Shown piece after piece: positions 1-15,182 of a DNA stretch of 64,000 nucleotides (position 1 is the stretch's first letter; each line of letters starts with the position of its first letter). The notes beneath the pieces were generated by a model that searched no databases, was not told the DNA's origin, and worked only from the letters and a program-made list of their open reading frames with translations. This stretch comes from Albula goreensis (Eukaryota > Chordata > Actinopteri > Albuliformes > Albulidae), in NCBI GenBank assembly GCA_022829145.1, contig CM040742.1, forward strand, positions 18,250,631 through 18,314,630, in the 5' to 3' direction. A program made the translations under genes and the position numbers.

Positions 1-989
1 TACCGGGTCATCGAGTACGGAGATTTCAATAACGTGACATCTCAAAAATGCCTGCAAGTGAACTCTATTATGATAAATCAGTTTGTCCCGATTCATAGTG
101 TATTTTATCCATATATATATACCTTTCATCTCATTTATGTATATACATGAATCTAATATGTAAAACACTGCAGCAATTGCTTCTGCCAAATGAATTACAT
201 TAATTATTATTACATAGAACTTTGTTCAGCTCATAGTTATCATTCCTAGGGTACATTTCAGACTTCACCCAGTGTTGTTCACTTTCAAGTTTTCATATTC
301 TAATAATTAAGTTTGGCATTACTGTGCCCATGTTGATGAGTTTGATGGGAGGAGGTGCATGCTGAAATATCAGATCCTCCAGAGCAGAGGCCTATAACAG
401 GTAAAGCAGAGTGGTGTGCTGAAAGCGCCAACCGGCTAACGCTTTATTGGCAGGAACCAGACCTGGTCAGCCATGATGGATTCGGCAGCTCTGTACTCTG
501 TGTTTGCTGCCCCCCTGTGTGCAGCAGCTTCCTCTGCATACCAACACTGTTTGCCCTCTGGAGAACCCCCACCCCACACCCCCTCATAACCACCACCGCC
601 ACCCCTTCCCTGAGTTTGGTGAAAGCAGGTTTCACACTCCTCCCATTATTACAGCGCACCACAGGAAGCAAGCATTTGGAGCAGACATGGCCAGAATCCA
701 GGGACGGCACAATTTCATATTGCTTGATCAGAGTGAGTATATATAGAGGAATAAGCTTAAGCTGTTAAAAAAACCATCACCATCCGCTTGATAAGGGCAC
801 TGGCAATCTGATTGTAGGACAAAGGGTCAGCAAAATCCGCTCCGGCAAAGGGGATGACGACAGATTGCAAAAGATAGAGAACGAAATATGCAGGCAGGAG
901 ACACATACAGAGGGCAGCTATCATTGGGTAACTTTACCAGCTGTTGAAAAACTGACAAATAAACTTAAATTAAGCGTAAATTCACAGAC

Positions 990-1062
990 ATAACCTCGAT
1001 TCAATTCAATTCAGTTTAATACTTTATTGATTTACCTTTGCTCATCAAGCAAGTTTTTTGTA
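990..1062 (-). repeat. possible LINE 3' tail, (ATTGA)-like
   Basis: On the minus strand the segment reads as an AATAAAG-containing stretch followed by short ATTGA units. This resembles the 3' ends of several teleost LINEs. The copy is very short and no coding part is attached, so the family cannot be named. Confidence 0.3.
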
Positions 1063-2929
1063 AATTGCCCTTACCCTGAAAAAAAATACAAACACATACA
1101 AAAGCAGATGACTCATCATACATGAAATCATACATACAACCAAACAGGCAGACCTATGCTTGTTCAAATACAGCAAAACCAAAGTCCTCAGCGGCAAAGT
1201 CAAAAGCCTGAAAACATATAAAGGGACATATGCATTATAAACTGCTAGTAACTTTAAAATCCATTTTTCTCTCCTCTGCAGTTAAGGATTTCTCTGTATG
1301 AGGTTGCCCCTGTGTTCCCCATGGCAGTGGGCATGCACCTTCAGAATTGTTTTTGTGAAATCAGCACCTTGGAATCTGACTTCAATTCACCCTCAGCCCC
1401 CTCCCCCCACACCCAGCCGGGTTAAATTAGACCCTAGCTCTGGTTTTGATGAACGAGCTGAGTTTCCAGTCTTAAGGTAGTAATGTCTTTGAGGAGACCG
1501 CCTCTCCATGGCCTACATGCCCAGCGAATGTTTCCTTCCCATGGTCCGGGCCTTGGGTTCCGCGTTACGATCATGACCTTCATCATCACGCTAGTGGAAG
1601 CGATTGGTCGACAAGACCACAGACCCCCTGAGCACTCCATCTCTCTGTCTGCTGTTCCAACAAAACCCTGCACCCCCCCTCCTTCCTCAGCCCCACGGTC
1701 ATCTCCCCTGGTATTTCTCAGACTCCGTTACAGGCTCAAAGTCCCTTAACACTGCATCGCTAAGGAAAATGACCCAGTTAAATAAACTTGTGAATGTGAC
1801 CAGCAAGAATAATCTCTGTCTGGACACGCTTCATTTTATTTTTTATTATTTATTTTATTTTTTTCAGGGGCATGCTGTGCAGATTTCCTTTGAAAGACAA
1901 TAGCAATGGCTCTGCCTCCATAATGAGGCGCTCTACGAGGCTGTCGTATTGCAATGTGCTAGCAGCAATATCAGCAGGGCAGTGGCAACATTTCGTTTAG
2001 CAGGACAATGGGCTGTGCAATTCAGCAGCACTGTATGAGACAGTGCCCTGGCCAACACGTTCAGTTAAACAGGCTTTCGCCTGGACCTCACACAGATCCC
2101 GCAGCTCTGCAAAGAAACAGATTACGTCCATTTGGACATCCTCTGATCCATCTGACCATTTTCCAAAATGAATACAAGATTTTGCCAAACAAAACATTTT
2201 GCCCCTTATTTTCCATTAGCAGAAGCTTTCTCTTTTATTGTGATAATCAGGGGAGATAATTTCAGTGGAGATTGAGATTTTGTTGCAATTCAATGACCCT
2301 GTGACAAGATTTATACTGTTGCCAATGTTTAGGAACATGGCCAAGACATTAGGATTAACACCTATATGTTTCACACTGATAAGTGTGCTTAGTGCCCTTC
2401 TTTGAATGTGCCAGGACCTAGGTTCACTAAGCCAGCACCACCTACGGTACAGTGTTCCCATCATTGAAGTAAAGAAATGGATTTTATTTGCTCCAGGCAG
2501 AAGACTGGCTTAGGGCAGTACTGAAAAAGTACTGAATCCAATGAAAGTATGTGGGAATATATGTGGATGGCTTAGAGCTTTTTCTTTTTGTCCATCATTA
2601 CAGCACAGGAAGTGAAGAGAAACTCGGTAGGAGGCACAGGAACTGGTCTGCAGAGAGTTTATTTCATCATACAGAATGCATTTTCCTTAGACATTTTATT
2701 TAATTGAGGGGAAGTTTGTTTACATAAAAGCTGGGGGTACAGAATTTGAGATGGGTATTCACTGTATATAGATATCTGTTCTAGCCTTAATATGTTATGA
2801 ATATAATTTGGATTTACAAAAATATAAAGGAACAAATAAAGGAAAGAAAGATACAGCCAAGTCACTGCTCAGAACTCATTTTAAGAGTGCCTCTTGTATC
2901 CACACTGTGTTGAAAATGCACACAAAGTG

Positions 2930-3065
2930 GTGGACAGCGCAGTGGAACAGCTCCAGCTGAAGAGATCCTGTAAAGGGGGGCCAGTGCACAGCAGGTTTCA
3001 GCAGCAGGTATAACGTTGATGTGCCCTTCAGCAAGGTACTTATCCTGAAAGCCTTCCCCCTAAAT
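2930..3065 (+). repeat. SINE-like fragment, tRNA-derived
   Basis: Around 3028-3055 there is a 'cccttcagcaaggtactt' string. It is close to the segment ('ccttgagcaaggtacttaac') shared by tRNA-derived SINEs of many teleosts. Upstream sequence is compatible with a degraded head. The tail normally seen in this family is not visible, so it is at best a partial copy. Confidence 0.35.
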
Positions 3066-5625
3066 AACTCACACGTGAAAAGCAGCAGAGGTAGAAGGGT
3101 AGAAAGGTATAGAAGGAGCAGAATAAAGTCTCAAAAACAATAGCACCCACCCATGTACAATAAAGCACACATTTTAATTACCTGTTTGATTAATTAACTT
3201 CTTTAGCTAAGTTATATATTATTCTGTAATATGTGAGGCAGTTTATGCTGAGCTGGGTCTGTAGATGCTACCTGCTCATTGGTGTGGCAGATGTTTCCCT
3301 TTGAAGTTTTAATACTGATGTGTTTAACTCAACAAGAACCGTTCCTCACTTGCTTCACAACCACAGTCTGGTCTACATCCTTCTATCCAACAATTTCCCC
3401 GCTCTATATGTTTTTGCTTCTGAAATGGTGACAAATACCTTTTATATTTCAACTTTGCCCCTCGTTTCATTTTTGGGACAGTAGATATGACAATGGCATA
3501 GTCTGCCAAGAGTGAATAATTGGCACAATTATTGGCGCGTGCCGATATTAGCTTCAGTTTTAAAGTGTCACAGTAAACAGGAAGCCAACCCTGCAAGCAT
3601 GAGCTGAATGTAATGATTTTCAGGGGTTATTTCATAATGATAACAATAATTATGTGATAAGTTATTTGTAATGCTAATTACAAATGCTGGAAAATATGTT
3701 TTATAAGTAATAGTGGGTTGGGCAAGATAAATAAGTTAGCAATTACAGGACAGTATTGGGTATTATGTATTATGGAACAAATATGCATCTATTCACTGTG
3801 TTTGATTTCCATTTCAATATGAAAACTGAGTTTGAATATATTTCTTTTTTGTATTCTTAATGTTTTTTTTTACAATATCCAACATCGATGAGGCCACATT
3901 GCCACGCTCTGCGCTCTCAGCTCCCCTACAGCCTCTCAACCAGGTCTTTGTGCCATTATCTGTTCTCCCACCATGCACTTCTTCCTGGACTCCACAGCAC
4001 GAAGTGCTTTGCCCTTTTCAAAAGCGCCAGGCCCCTGGTGACGCTTAAGTGATAAGGGTCTAAAATATTAAAATGGAAGAGCCGTGGAAAAAGCCAGGGC
4101 AATCGGCTACACATATTACCCTGACCGGAGCAGGTTTATGTTTGGAATTGTCCTAAGACACTGCAAGTCTTGCCAGTCCCCGCGGAGAACGCCGGGGCCA
4201 TAACCCCCGACCCTGAAGGAGCAGCCACGTTATCTCCGCAGTGCCCTTCCCACCGCACCCGTCTTTTATTTTTGGTTGATTCCGTGGCTGTCGTGTCATG
4301 AATAATGCCATGTTTAAGCTGGGTGGCAGGTCTTCTGACGGACCGGACTTGGAAGCAGCTGCTTGTATTGACTGCAGTGTCAGAGCTGTCACCACTCACT
4401 GCCACTTAGGCTGATCAGGTTAATTTGAAGAGAGCCCAGGCAGTGTTTAATTATTTATTTTTTAAAGCTACATTGGACGACATTATGGCTTGCCACATAT
4501 TGCTATTTTCATGTCATGCACTAAGAGTATGTCCTTATCAGGTTTTTTATGTACTCTTGACATTTCACATCCATTATACAGTCAGTTTGTGTGTTTCTCC
4601 TGAGAGACTCCATTGAAGTCTCATTATGTTACCACACCTGTTAGGACACCTGTATCCTTACCTTTAACTAATGTTGCACTGCATGGTATTTATTGAGAGA
4701 TCTGAGGGCAAACACCTCACTGTGGGGTTCTTGGTTCCCAGACTAATTTGTCCTTTGACCCTCCACCCTTATGTCAGAGTCCTGAGGGAACAGAGACCAA
4801 AATCAGACCCCCAACTACCACCCTCACCAAGCAACAATTGCTGTATGTGTTATGGTCAGACATTCTGAACAAAAAAATATCCTGAGGTCATGTTTTGATT
4901 TGCCAGGACTGTACAAGAGGGCATTTGCAGTGACAGAATATTGTCCAGGATGATTTGATGCAAATGTTTAGGCGGGAAGAGGAGGAGAGACAGATTCGGG
5001 GGGGAGGGCGTTTCTAGCCCAGCCCTTTTGGCAAGAAACGATGACATGATCAAGAGTGACTCCGCCACACACAGGGACAGAGTCCTCTGACTGTCAACGT
5101 AAATGATTAATTATCAATCATTCTAACCAAGCGACAAATTGTAAATAAATTTGCCTCCTGAGATTCGTACCCCTGAACAGACGCAGAGGGGGGAAGAGGG
5201 GGGAGGGAGGGCAGTGAAGCCTGTAGAAAGCAACTGGTAATCTCTGCCAGGAAAATACAAACAGGCTAATAGCTGGAAAATATGTCACATTCTGCACTGA
5301 CTTAATCAGGTGTCCCAAACCATAAAAAAAAATCATGCTTTGTCCCTTCTGTACACAGACCTGTGCTTTGTTTCTTCAATCAACAGTCAGACTACTTTGT
5401 TAGGGCCTTTTGTGTGAGCTGTGCCAAAATGCCACTGTGGAACAAGGTGGCATTTTGAGCTTTTATAAAATGTAAACAAAAGGCAAACAGAGGCAGCATT
5501 CAGGTGGAATTTATGACCTATTGTACATGACATTAGGAATAAGATTGCTTTGACTGTTATTGCTTTGGTTTTATTTTTACCATTCGGTCACTGCTTGAGT
5601 TCACAGTGCCAGCTGTAAGCACACG

Positions 5626-5728
5626 CACTTACACTCGCACTGTCTGACACACAGACACACACACACATATACATATACATACACATGCTCACACACAACA
5701 CAACACACAGCACACACATGCACACACA
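5626..5728 (+). repeat. CA-rich imperfect microsatellite
   Basis: An imperfect (CA)n stretch interrupted by CATATA and CACG units. It is simple sequence inside the KCTD16 intron with no coding content. Confidence 0.85.
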
Positions 5729-6622
5729 ATAGATTTTGTATGAGTAAAGGCACCCTGCTTTTTACATGGTTCAGAGAGCAATGACATGCAGAATGAGAGC
5801 ATACACAGTAGCCATTTGTCTGGTTCCTCTTTATATAAGACAGAGGAGATGCCGGGTTTAGATTCTGAGAAAAAATGAACAGCCAGACAGTCTATTGAAT
5901 TAATAAGGCTATCATTAGAAACTGGCTGCTAAAAAATTGGAGCAAGTAAAAAAAATAGTTTAGCAGGGAGAAAATCATTAATGGGCTGTGCTGCAGACTC
6001 CTCCTCGACTCTCTGCACTCAGTCTTGACCCACCGACTGCTTTGTCTTTAGGTTTCACGCGAGGGCCCATTTGGAATCACCAACAAAGTGCTTTTTAATT
6101 GCCCATATGGTGTTGTGCATATCTCATGTGCGACAACAGACAGCCAAATGACTAGCTAATGAGGAGGGGCGCCGCTCGCCAAACTTTATCACACCAACTT
6201 AAAGCCCGACTTATCACACCGTCATATCTAATACTAAATGAAAGTGAGCTGTACTTGTAGTTTATGCTAAATCATTCATGATTCCTTAATGTACTGACGA
6301 AAACACAGATGTTTATTTTTGTACTCTCTGTGCAAGCTTGAAGAGAGCACAGTAGTATACTGAGGAGCACCCCAATAAAACTGAAATCCAATAATGATGC
6401 AAACTTGGTGCGTGTGTTCTATTTTTATAATAGAAAAGAATCTCTCATGAAGTTTTAAAAACAGTAGCTATCAATAAAATATGTCTCATCACTTTTGAAT
6501 ATGTCCTGTAAAAACCGTTCTTTAAACATGCATACTCTGTGTTGCGTGTTTTCATTTGACAGAGTGGATGCTGAAGCCACTCTGTCTTTAAGAGATGTGC
6601 ACTGTGTTTTTGGAGAGATTTT

Positions 6623-6647
6623 TGTGTGTGTGTGTGTGTGTGTGTGT
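6623..6647 (+). repeat. (TG)n microsatellite, about 12 units
   Basis: A short uninterrupted TG run inside the KCTD16 intron. Confidence 0.9.
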
Positions 6648-7327
6648 TTTTTCTCATACTGTTTTTGAAAACACAGACGACAGTTCCTAAGAATGCAGGG
6701 TGACAGGGACTCGAATTCTCTCCAAGGAGAGAACAAACGCTTTCAGAGGAGACTATGAGACCCTGGAAAAGGGCTTGTTCCTCTACCCCAGTTAAACCCT
6801 ATCTTGTGCCACCTCTGGATAAACACATCATCCACTAAATCAGCCTGACATTCTGCACCCACACAGAGCTGTAGGGTAAAAAAAACAACTGTCCTTATAT
6901 TTCTTTTTTTACCAGCACGTAACTTGCCAAGCACTTCTGCACGATAAAGTCTATAAATAAAAAAATGAAATGTTACATCTGCAAAACCCTTTTATGTGGC
7001 ACCTTCTCCTTCTTTTCTTTTTGTTGGGGCAAGGAACGGCAAACAAACACATTATCGGCTGTCAGCTCTGAGTATGCCCCATTTTGTTGGGCCGTAAAAC
7101 ATTATGAGAGCCATTATAAAAGCCCATCATCCTGCCGAGCTCTGTACTGGTGGCTCAGAGAGAGGGCTCCAGCCTCCTCTCCTACTGCAGCACGGTAGCA
7201 GCTCGCCCAACGCACAGCTCCTTCATTAAGACTTGCTGTGGGGACAGATGGAATCGAGCGACTGAAGGCAACCACTCCCTTGTGAGAAGCGAGCAAGGAA
7301 AATGAGGGGAACGTAGTTTTCCCAGAC

Positions 7328-7360
7328 TCCTGCCCCTGCCCCTGCCCCTGCCCCGCCCCA
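7328..7360 (+). repeat. (TGCCCC)n hexamer array
   Basis: Four to five tandem TGCCCC units end in a CCCCGCCCC box. The minus strand therefore has at least five runs of four G separated by one or two bases, which is a textbook G-quadruplex pattern and also a GC box. It lies about 1.5 kb downstream of the KCTD16 exon, in the intron. Confidence 0.85.
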
Positions 7361-8872
7361 TTCCCCCTCCACTGACAACCTTCTGTCCTTCCCGGGTTTT
7401 ACAAGAGAAATCACTAAACCCATTTGAAAAGAAGGGCCTCATTAGGCCAAGAGCTGGCAAGACAGATAAAAACACAACAACCAATTATCAACCTCAAGAG
7501 CATAGCTCAGTATTCCATGGATGGTATAGCAATATGAGACCTTAAAGACAAGCTACATGGTTTTTGGATGAGGCTAAACAAACAAACATTGGTTTTTTAA
7601 GGTAGTGCTTACCCAATATCTAAAGGAAAATATGCTATTATTTGAGTTGCACCACTTCACTATACTGCATCGTTTTAGTATAATATAACACATCATCTAT
7701 GTGCAATGGTAAAGTAATCTACATGTTTGTTGCAGCAAAACATCTTGAAAAAATTATCAATGTGCAAGACAAGGTGCTGTAATTACCAGTGAGCAGGGAA
7801 AAACAGTTCATTTCAATAAAAACCAAAAGTAAGCTGTTTTGAGGAAAGATGAAAAACAACTTGTTTTAAAACCTTGGGTTACAAATAGGTCAGGCACTTA
7901 AGATGAAATCATGACAAAACATAGTTTGTATCTATAAGTTCTAGATACATTTGGATAACCTAAATTTAACATATACAATATCCCATATCATTGTGGGTGT
8001 GGGTATTCAAACTGCTTTAATGAAGTCTCTCTAATGAGTCCTTGCAGTCCTATACGGTTGTTTTCTGTCTTTTCTTGGAGGAATATTGCTTTAGAGTGGG
8101 TGTTTTTTTGCTGTACAGTGTTTTTCCTGTACAAGTCATGTCCTGTGTCTGTAATTATTAATTAAGTATTACCTACATCAGCTAGGTTTGAAGTGTCTAG
8201 GCCTCGTTGTGTGCGTCATAGCTCCTTGGAAATCACGTGTAAATTCATGGCTTGTAGATTTAGAATAAAACACTGAACGATAAATAGCTGTTAATATATT
8301 GTAAAAATCCTCATGATATGATTAATAATCCGTTGAATGAAAACACCGACAAAGGTACCGAATATACAAATATTGCGTTTTTATATATTATATGCAGTCA
8401 TTGATATGTGATAAGAATAATTCAAAAATAATCAAGGAAATAATCAAAAACAGATGTGCAGCTGTCTACCTCAAAACTAAAAACTCTGTTAGCAGTAATT
8501 TTGGATTTTCTTAAGCGATTTTCTCCCACTGTGCGTAATTTTGGCACGTGATCAAAAGTAACCTACATAATGCTTAAAAAAATAGGGAATGGCTACGTCA
8601 CAGTTAAATATACTGCCTTTTAACTAGAAGTCAGTTGGATCAACGGGTATACCAAGTGTGCCGCCTAGTGGTTGCTACAAACACATGACTACACAATTGA
8701 ATAAATCATCAATATTTCCATTAATACTGTAATTATTGAACGTAGTGACGAATATTTTTCTTTATAAAATAAGTAAATAAACTTAAAGCGTTTATGATAA
8801 TTATCTTCATGTTTGCTCAAAAATATGCTCAAAGGAAGCAACTTTTTAAAATTATTATATTTTTAAATTCTA

Positions 8873-9874
<1,002 letters not shown>

Positions 9875-12800
9875 TCAAAAAAGCCAATTACACATTAAAA
9901 GTGGAGAACACATCCAGCCACCCGTTAAATAATCGCCAATATTTAAATTAAAACAATTCCAGATGACAGAAATCCTTCTTTAACTATGAAAAATCAGTTA
10001 CAGAGTACATACATACTATCGATTGAGATATTTAAAAAGGTGACTGTGCGCTGACAAAATTTGTGGACGTATGAAACGACTGCATCCATGCAAACACACT
10101 TAGACTGCTCTGCATCGACTGCACCATGAACATCAGGAATAAAATATGGGTAATATATGCTAATTCTCTACAGTCCGACAGCAACTTACAATCAGTTGCT
10201 ATAAAACGTCAATATGAAGTCCGGTGGTGATTCAGTTTCAAATACTACCGGAGCTTGTGGGATTTGGATAAGAACCTCAAACCAGTAATTTCAAAATCAC
10301 TTTTTTGTAACATTATCCTTGTCTTGGAAAAAAAAAATACAAGTTCACAACGGTTTCGTTCGTCCATAAAAATCGTGCGCTGAATCTTCGGTAGATTATT
10401 TCCAACTTCTTTGAAGTAGACGAATGAGTGAATTATTTTTTAACGCGATCTAAGATAACTTCAAAAGAGATACCAGTAAAACGGCGCACCAAAATGTTTT
10501 CAGCTTATGTAGGACACCTCTTCACCTGTTCCCAAAGAAAAAACGCTGCAGATTTCACCTATCCTCCATCTGTGACAATTTTCCGGCTGCAGCTTGTGCC
10601 GTTTGCGGTCTGAAGCACAAATGAAATTGACAAGCGTGCACGCTCTCGGTTGGATGAACGTCCACGGCTGTAGAAGGAGCTGCGAGGATGCTCCGGGTGC
10701 CTTTCGAACAGGGTGGTACCGCGTAAAAACGTCTCTGCTGATGTTGCTTCGGCGGTGCAGGGAGCCATCCTGGGGAATAAAGGCTTACATCATCTTAAAG
10801 GAAAAGACCATCTGAAAATGCATATCATCCATCTGCGCAGACAGCGTCCCTTAAGAACTTCGCACATTGTTTTTCCTGTTTACTCAGCTACGTTTAACAT
10901 AGAGCGATTTGAAGTTTGGTCAAAAGTTTTCGGTTTTAAGTCTCTTGAAATCAGCGTCTATTAAACATTAATATCAGTCTGAAACCGAGCGTTTTATTGG
11001 AACATTAAGACCATACACCCACAGGACAGTTGTGTGTTGTGCAATTATGTAATGTTGTTTTTATGGGATTTGCTATGATTTTAAAAATGTAAGTTATCCC
11101 AACGTTAAAAGTTGCTGTTCAGAATAGAAAGATAGAGAATGTTGTTGAAGGAGAAACGTATCCGACCTGTGTATAATTGTAAACAGTTACACTCATCGTT
11201 ATTGGCAATTTTGAAATGCATAATCTGGATTGTCTGATCCTTTAGGCCGGTAATTTTGAGAAAATATGTAACTATTGCTCATTTCTCAAACGAGTCAGAG
11301 GGTGCCACTATAACTTTTCGACGCAAGCTCGGACGGGTGTGCTGATTTCATTATGTTTAAATACTTGATCGATGTAGTGGCGCCTAGAGCCATGGCTGGC
11401 CGATGCACTTGACTAACAAGTGCTTGGTTCAGCACCATGGATAAGGATTCATCCCAAACAACAAACAACACCTGATATAACAAAACCTCGGTCACAAAAT
11501 CTTACTTCTTTAGGTTAGCAGTCTGCTTTTAACCACCTCAATTAATTGTATTAGTGTTGTTAACATAATGTATATTTCATTACAATTGTGCGCAATAGCA
11601 AATCAAATATGCTCATCATCTGTCTATTCCATATCTATTCCATATGCTCTTCCAAAACCAGGGGCTGTCCATAAGCAACAAAATAGTCTGCAGACATTGA
11701 GAGTCGTTTAAAGTCGATGAATTGTGTTCCTAATAAATACTGCGCATTGAGTACTAAAGATTTGGTTTATATTATAGATAGCCAACTATACATCTTCGCT
11801 ATTTTCCTCTATATTCTCATTATTCAGGGAATGTTTTTATTTTTGACGTTGTTGCTGTTTGTTTAGGCATGGTAATAGAACTATGTGGTGATTGAAAAGG
11901 ACATGAATTCCACTTTTACATTAATGTGAGTTTGAACGATTAAAGAGCCGTGCAGAAACGCGCGGGGGAGCACGTAGTGGGTACAGAATCTCATTAGCAG
12001 CCGCTATAATGGAGCTCGCCATTATCAATGCACAGCAAAGTGGGCGTTAGGCTGTACAGGGGAAAGCAGGCCTCCTGAAGAAGCACACTTTTTAAAAAAT
12101 CATTTCAATTTTCACCCTTCCTCCCGTAATTAATGTAGATTTTGGTTACTTTTACAAGTGACTATGACATTCTTTTCATATAGCCACAATTAGGTAGTAA
12201 CTACCCTAATTGTAAATCCTCAAATAATCATTGTCTTTGTACATGATAAACAGAAACACGATTCTACTTTGATCGTTTAAAAATCAGGAATAGCCACTGA
12301 ATGAATGTGACTACAAACTATACCTTATGATTATTCCTCTTACTCCATATAACGTTCTCTTTCATATATTTACATTAACTTCAAAGGCCTTTATCATTAT
12401 TCTGTCTTTGTCTGTGTGATCAAGAATGTTTTTTTCACAAATTATATGCCAGAGCATGTATTTTTCTATTGTGATAAAATGTAATGATACTTGAAATGAA
12501 TGCATAGAAAGAGCATATTATAACAAGCACTACGTTTTTCAATATGCACTTGTTTTCTACTGAGCAGTCTCCCTCAAGAGGGTACATAATGAAGACAAGA
12601 GGAAGATAGACAGAAGGAGAAACAGATACGAATAAAGCCCACAGAAAATTGAGTTTCAAAGAAATTTCCACATAACAGAGTGAAGAAGACACAGGAGAGT
12701 AATCTTAATTATTTCAAGGATAACACTGGGGCCTACAGCCTGTTTACATGTGTGGTTCTTGGAATTATAATAAACTGGATTTAACTGCACTGAAATAATC

Positions 12801-14534
12801 CAAACTTCAGTTGGGTTAAAAGCATAGCAGGAGGTGGCAGTGCCATTATTGTGATGGTGTGCCAACTGTCAAGCACTTTGCAACAATGAATGATTTGCTG
12901 TAAATGTGTGATGGTAATGGCAGTGGGCACAGAGAATGTCTCTGGGATGTGGTGCTCCAGGAAATCATATCTTCCACCTCTAATAGAGTATTATCACATC
13001 CATTCTCCAAAATGACATGAAGTACTAACTTTGTGTGAGATATTACATACCCTGGAGCTATTTAATCATTGCACATATGTTTGAATGTCTTGAAGAAATC
13101 TGAAACACATTTCTGTCTCTGTTATAATATGAAATTATGATATATTAAAAAGGTAGTCCAGTCACTTAGATTTGACATAGATATAAAAAAAAATGCAATA
13201 TTGTTTCCCTATCTGACAATATTTCACCATTTGGCTCTTTTACTCTCTCTTCTAACTTTGTCTCAGAGCAGAATGCAGTGAATCCACTGTGCAGTCATTT
13301 GTAAGTAGGCCACTGCTGTAATCATAAATACATGCATAGAGTATGTGCACACGTGCTGCCTGCAAAAGGATCATGGATCGTTGCCTGCCATTTTCTGACA
13401 TGAACATGTGGCATGGGTGGAATTAACCAAACAAGTTATTAACAAAGTAAACACAAGGTCGATTTCGATCGCTAATCACGCTTTTAAGTTTATTGCAGGT
13501 TAATCAGAGGTTAATTGCATTTTATATATCTACAGGATTTTTGCAGTAATTACTGCCTAATGTTTATGATAACCTCAGTTTCTCCTCTCAGCCGTTAAGC
13601 CTCAAACCGTACCATGCTGGGCTATCTTGGGGTGAGTTTCTAGGGGATGCTACTGAGTGGAGTGAGTGATGACGTCTCTCCTGCAAGCATGTGAAAATTG
13701 CGCTTTGTCGAGGTCCCTCGTGTTTCTGCTTGACGGAATGGACCGCTGTTCCGGGGCAGTGCGTTCACTGAAGGCTTGTCAGCTACAGCCACTGTTTCAG
13801 AAATAATGACCACGGCGCTCGAAGCCGCGGCCGCGCCGAGCGCTAATGGAATCACAACGCGAAAGGGCGTCCCTCATGCTCCCTGCTCTCCGGAGCTTCA
13901 AGTCCAGGAATCTAATCGCTCATCGGTGGAAGCGTGGGCAGGCCTGTCCGCTTAGCTCTGCGCAAACCACGTTGTGTGACTCATTCCGCTCCTGAACAAA
14001 AAGGGCAGCGGTGCAACTAGCAGCCTCAATGAGCTGTCAATCATTGACCGGCTTGAACCAATCCATACATTTTGCTCTCTACAGCAAGAATGCGCTTGCT
14101 CAAATCAAATAAGCAGGTCCCTGGTGGCCAATAACAGCTCTACCCATTTTTGTTGCAGGAAGCCCCATTCTGTCATCACTGCTTGTAACTGCTTCATCAG
14201 GAAGAGAACGTTACATGTTTTGTAACTACCTGGACACTATTCAGATTAGAGAAAACACAGGGGAATCTCTGCAGGGCAGGCCCAGGTGGTTGTCGACGAA
14301 AGAGCTGGCAGAACTTGATTACTGCTCATTGCCAAGCCTGATGAAAGCTCAGGGACAGTTTTCACTTTCATGGGCAGGTGATTGGCAGCTGAATGCGTAT
14401 TTAAAGAAGCTTAGAGGATTTTAGGGCAACAGTATTTGCCATGGACTCCTCTCAGAACCATACACCAGCTACCCTGTGATTAGCTTAGATGGGCAGGTGC
14501 TAGGGTTCACATTTTACCAGTGCTGAATGAATAC

Positions 14535-14725
14535 TGTTATTTAACTGCTTTCCAGAGGATCCACAATACCTCACATGTAATTTATACAACTAGGCATTTA
14601 CTCAGGCAATTTAGGTTAAAGCACCTTGCTCAAGGGTACTGTACAGCCAAACTGTGACCCCTATGGAATCCAGCCTGTAGCTCGCCAGGTCCGAGCCTCT
14701 GTTCCTGAAACAGAGCATTTCCATC
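14535..14725 (-). repeat. tRNA-derived SINE fragment (reverse orientation)
   Basis: Read on the minus strand, the segment contains 'acccttgagcaaggtgctt', then a 'cctgagtaaatgcc' block and a diverged 'ctctggaaagcagttaa' tail. These are the middle and tail of a widespread teleost SINE. The head is too degraded to show clear A and B boxes. Confidence 0.5.
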
Positions 14726-14851
14726 CTTTTAACTCACTGTGTGTGTGTACTTATTCCAGAAGGCATAGGACATTTTGTATAGTCCCATAGCCCATTTCCC
14801 TGGGGTGTGGTTAATGTCTGAAAAGCAAACTGCTGCAGTCATGTGGGATCC

Positions 14852-15182
14852 TTCATCATACGTATGATGATGATGATGATGTTACCACTGATGATGAAGA
14901 TGATGATGGTGATGAAGATGTTGCTGAAGAAGCTGCAGACTATGGCGTTAAGTCTGATGACGATCACAATGATGACAACAATGATTATGATGATGATACT
15001 GTAGACGATGACCTGATCATTACAGTGATGTTGAAGATATTGATGTACCTGATGATGAAGATGATGATAAAGGTAAAGATAAAAAAAAATGTTAAACATG
15101 TTTCCATTGCTAATAAAGATGATGGTCATAGAAATGATGCTAAACATGTTTCAATGATGACTGTAATAATGATGGTGATGAG
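14852..15182 (+). repeat. degenerate (GAT)n triplet repeat
   Basis: Dense GATGAT and GATGAA units degrade gradually from left to right. One frame would read as an Asp/Glu-rich peptide for about 60 codons, but there is no start, splice context or family match. It is simple sequence. Confidence 0.8.

Noticed and set aside
1-148. Open plus-strand frame at the window edge reading YRVIEYGDFNN
   Set aside because: It looks exon-like for a dozen codons, but no family was recognised, the following GTGACA is a poor donor, and the frame turns AT-rich and repetitive. It cannot be supported.
14852-15147. Asp/Glu-rich (plus) and Ile-rich (minus) frames over the GAT repeat
   Set aside because: Direct products of a trinucleotide repeat, with no start or splice support.
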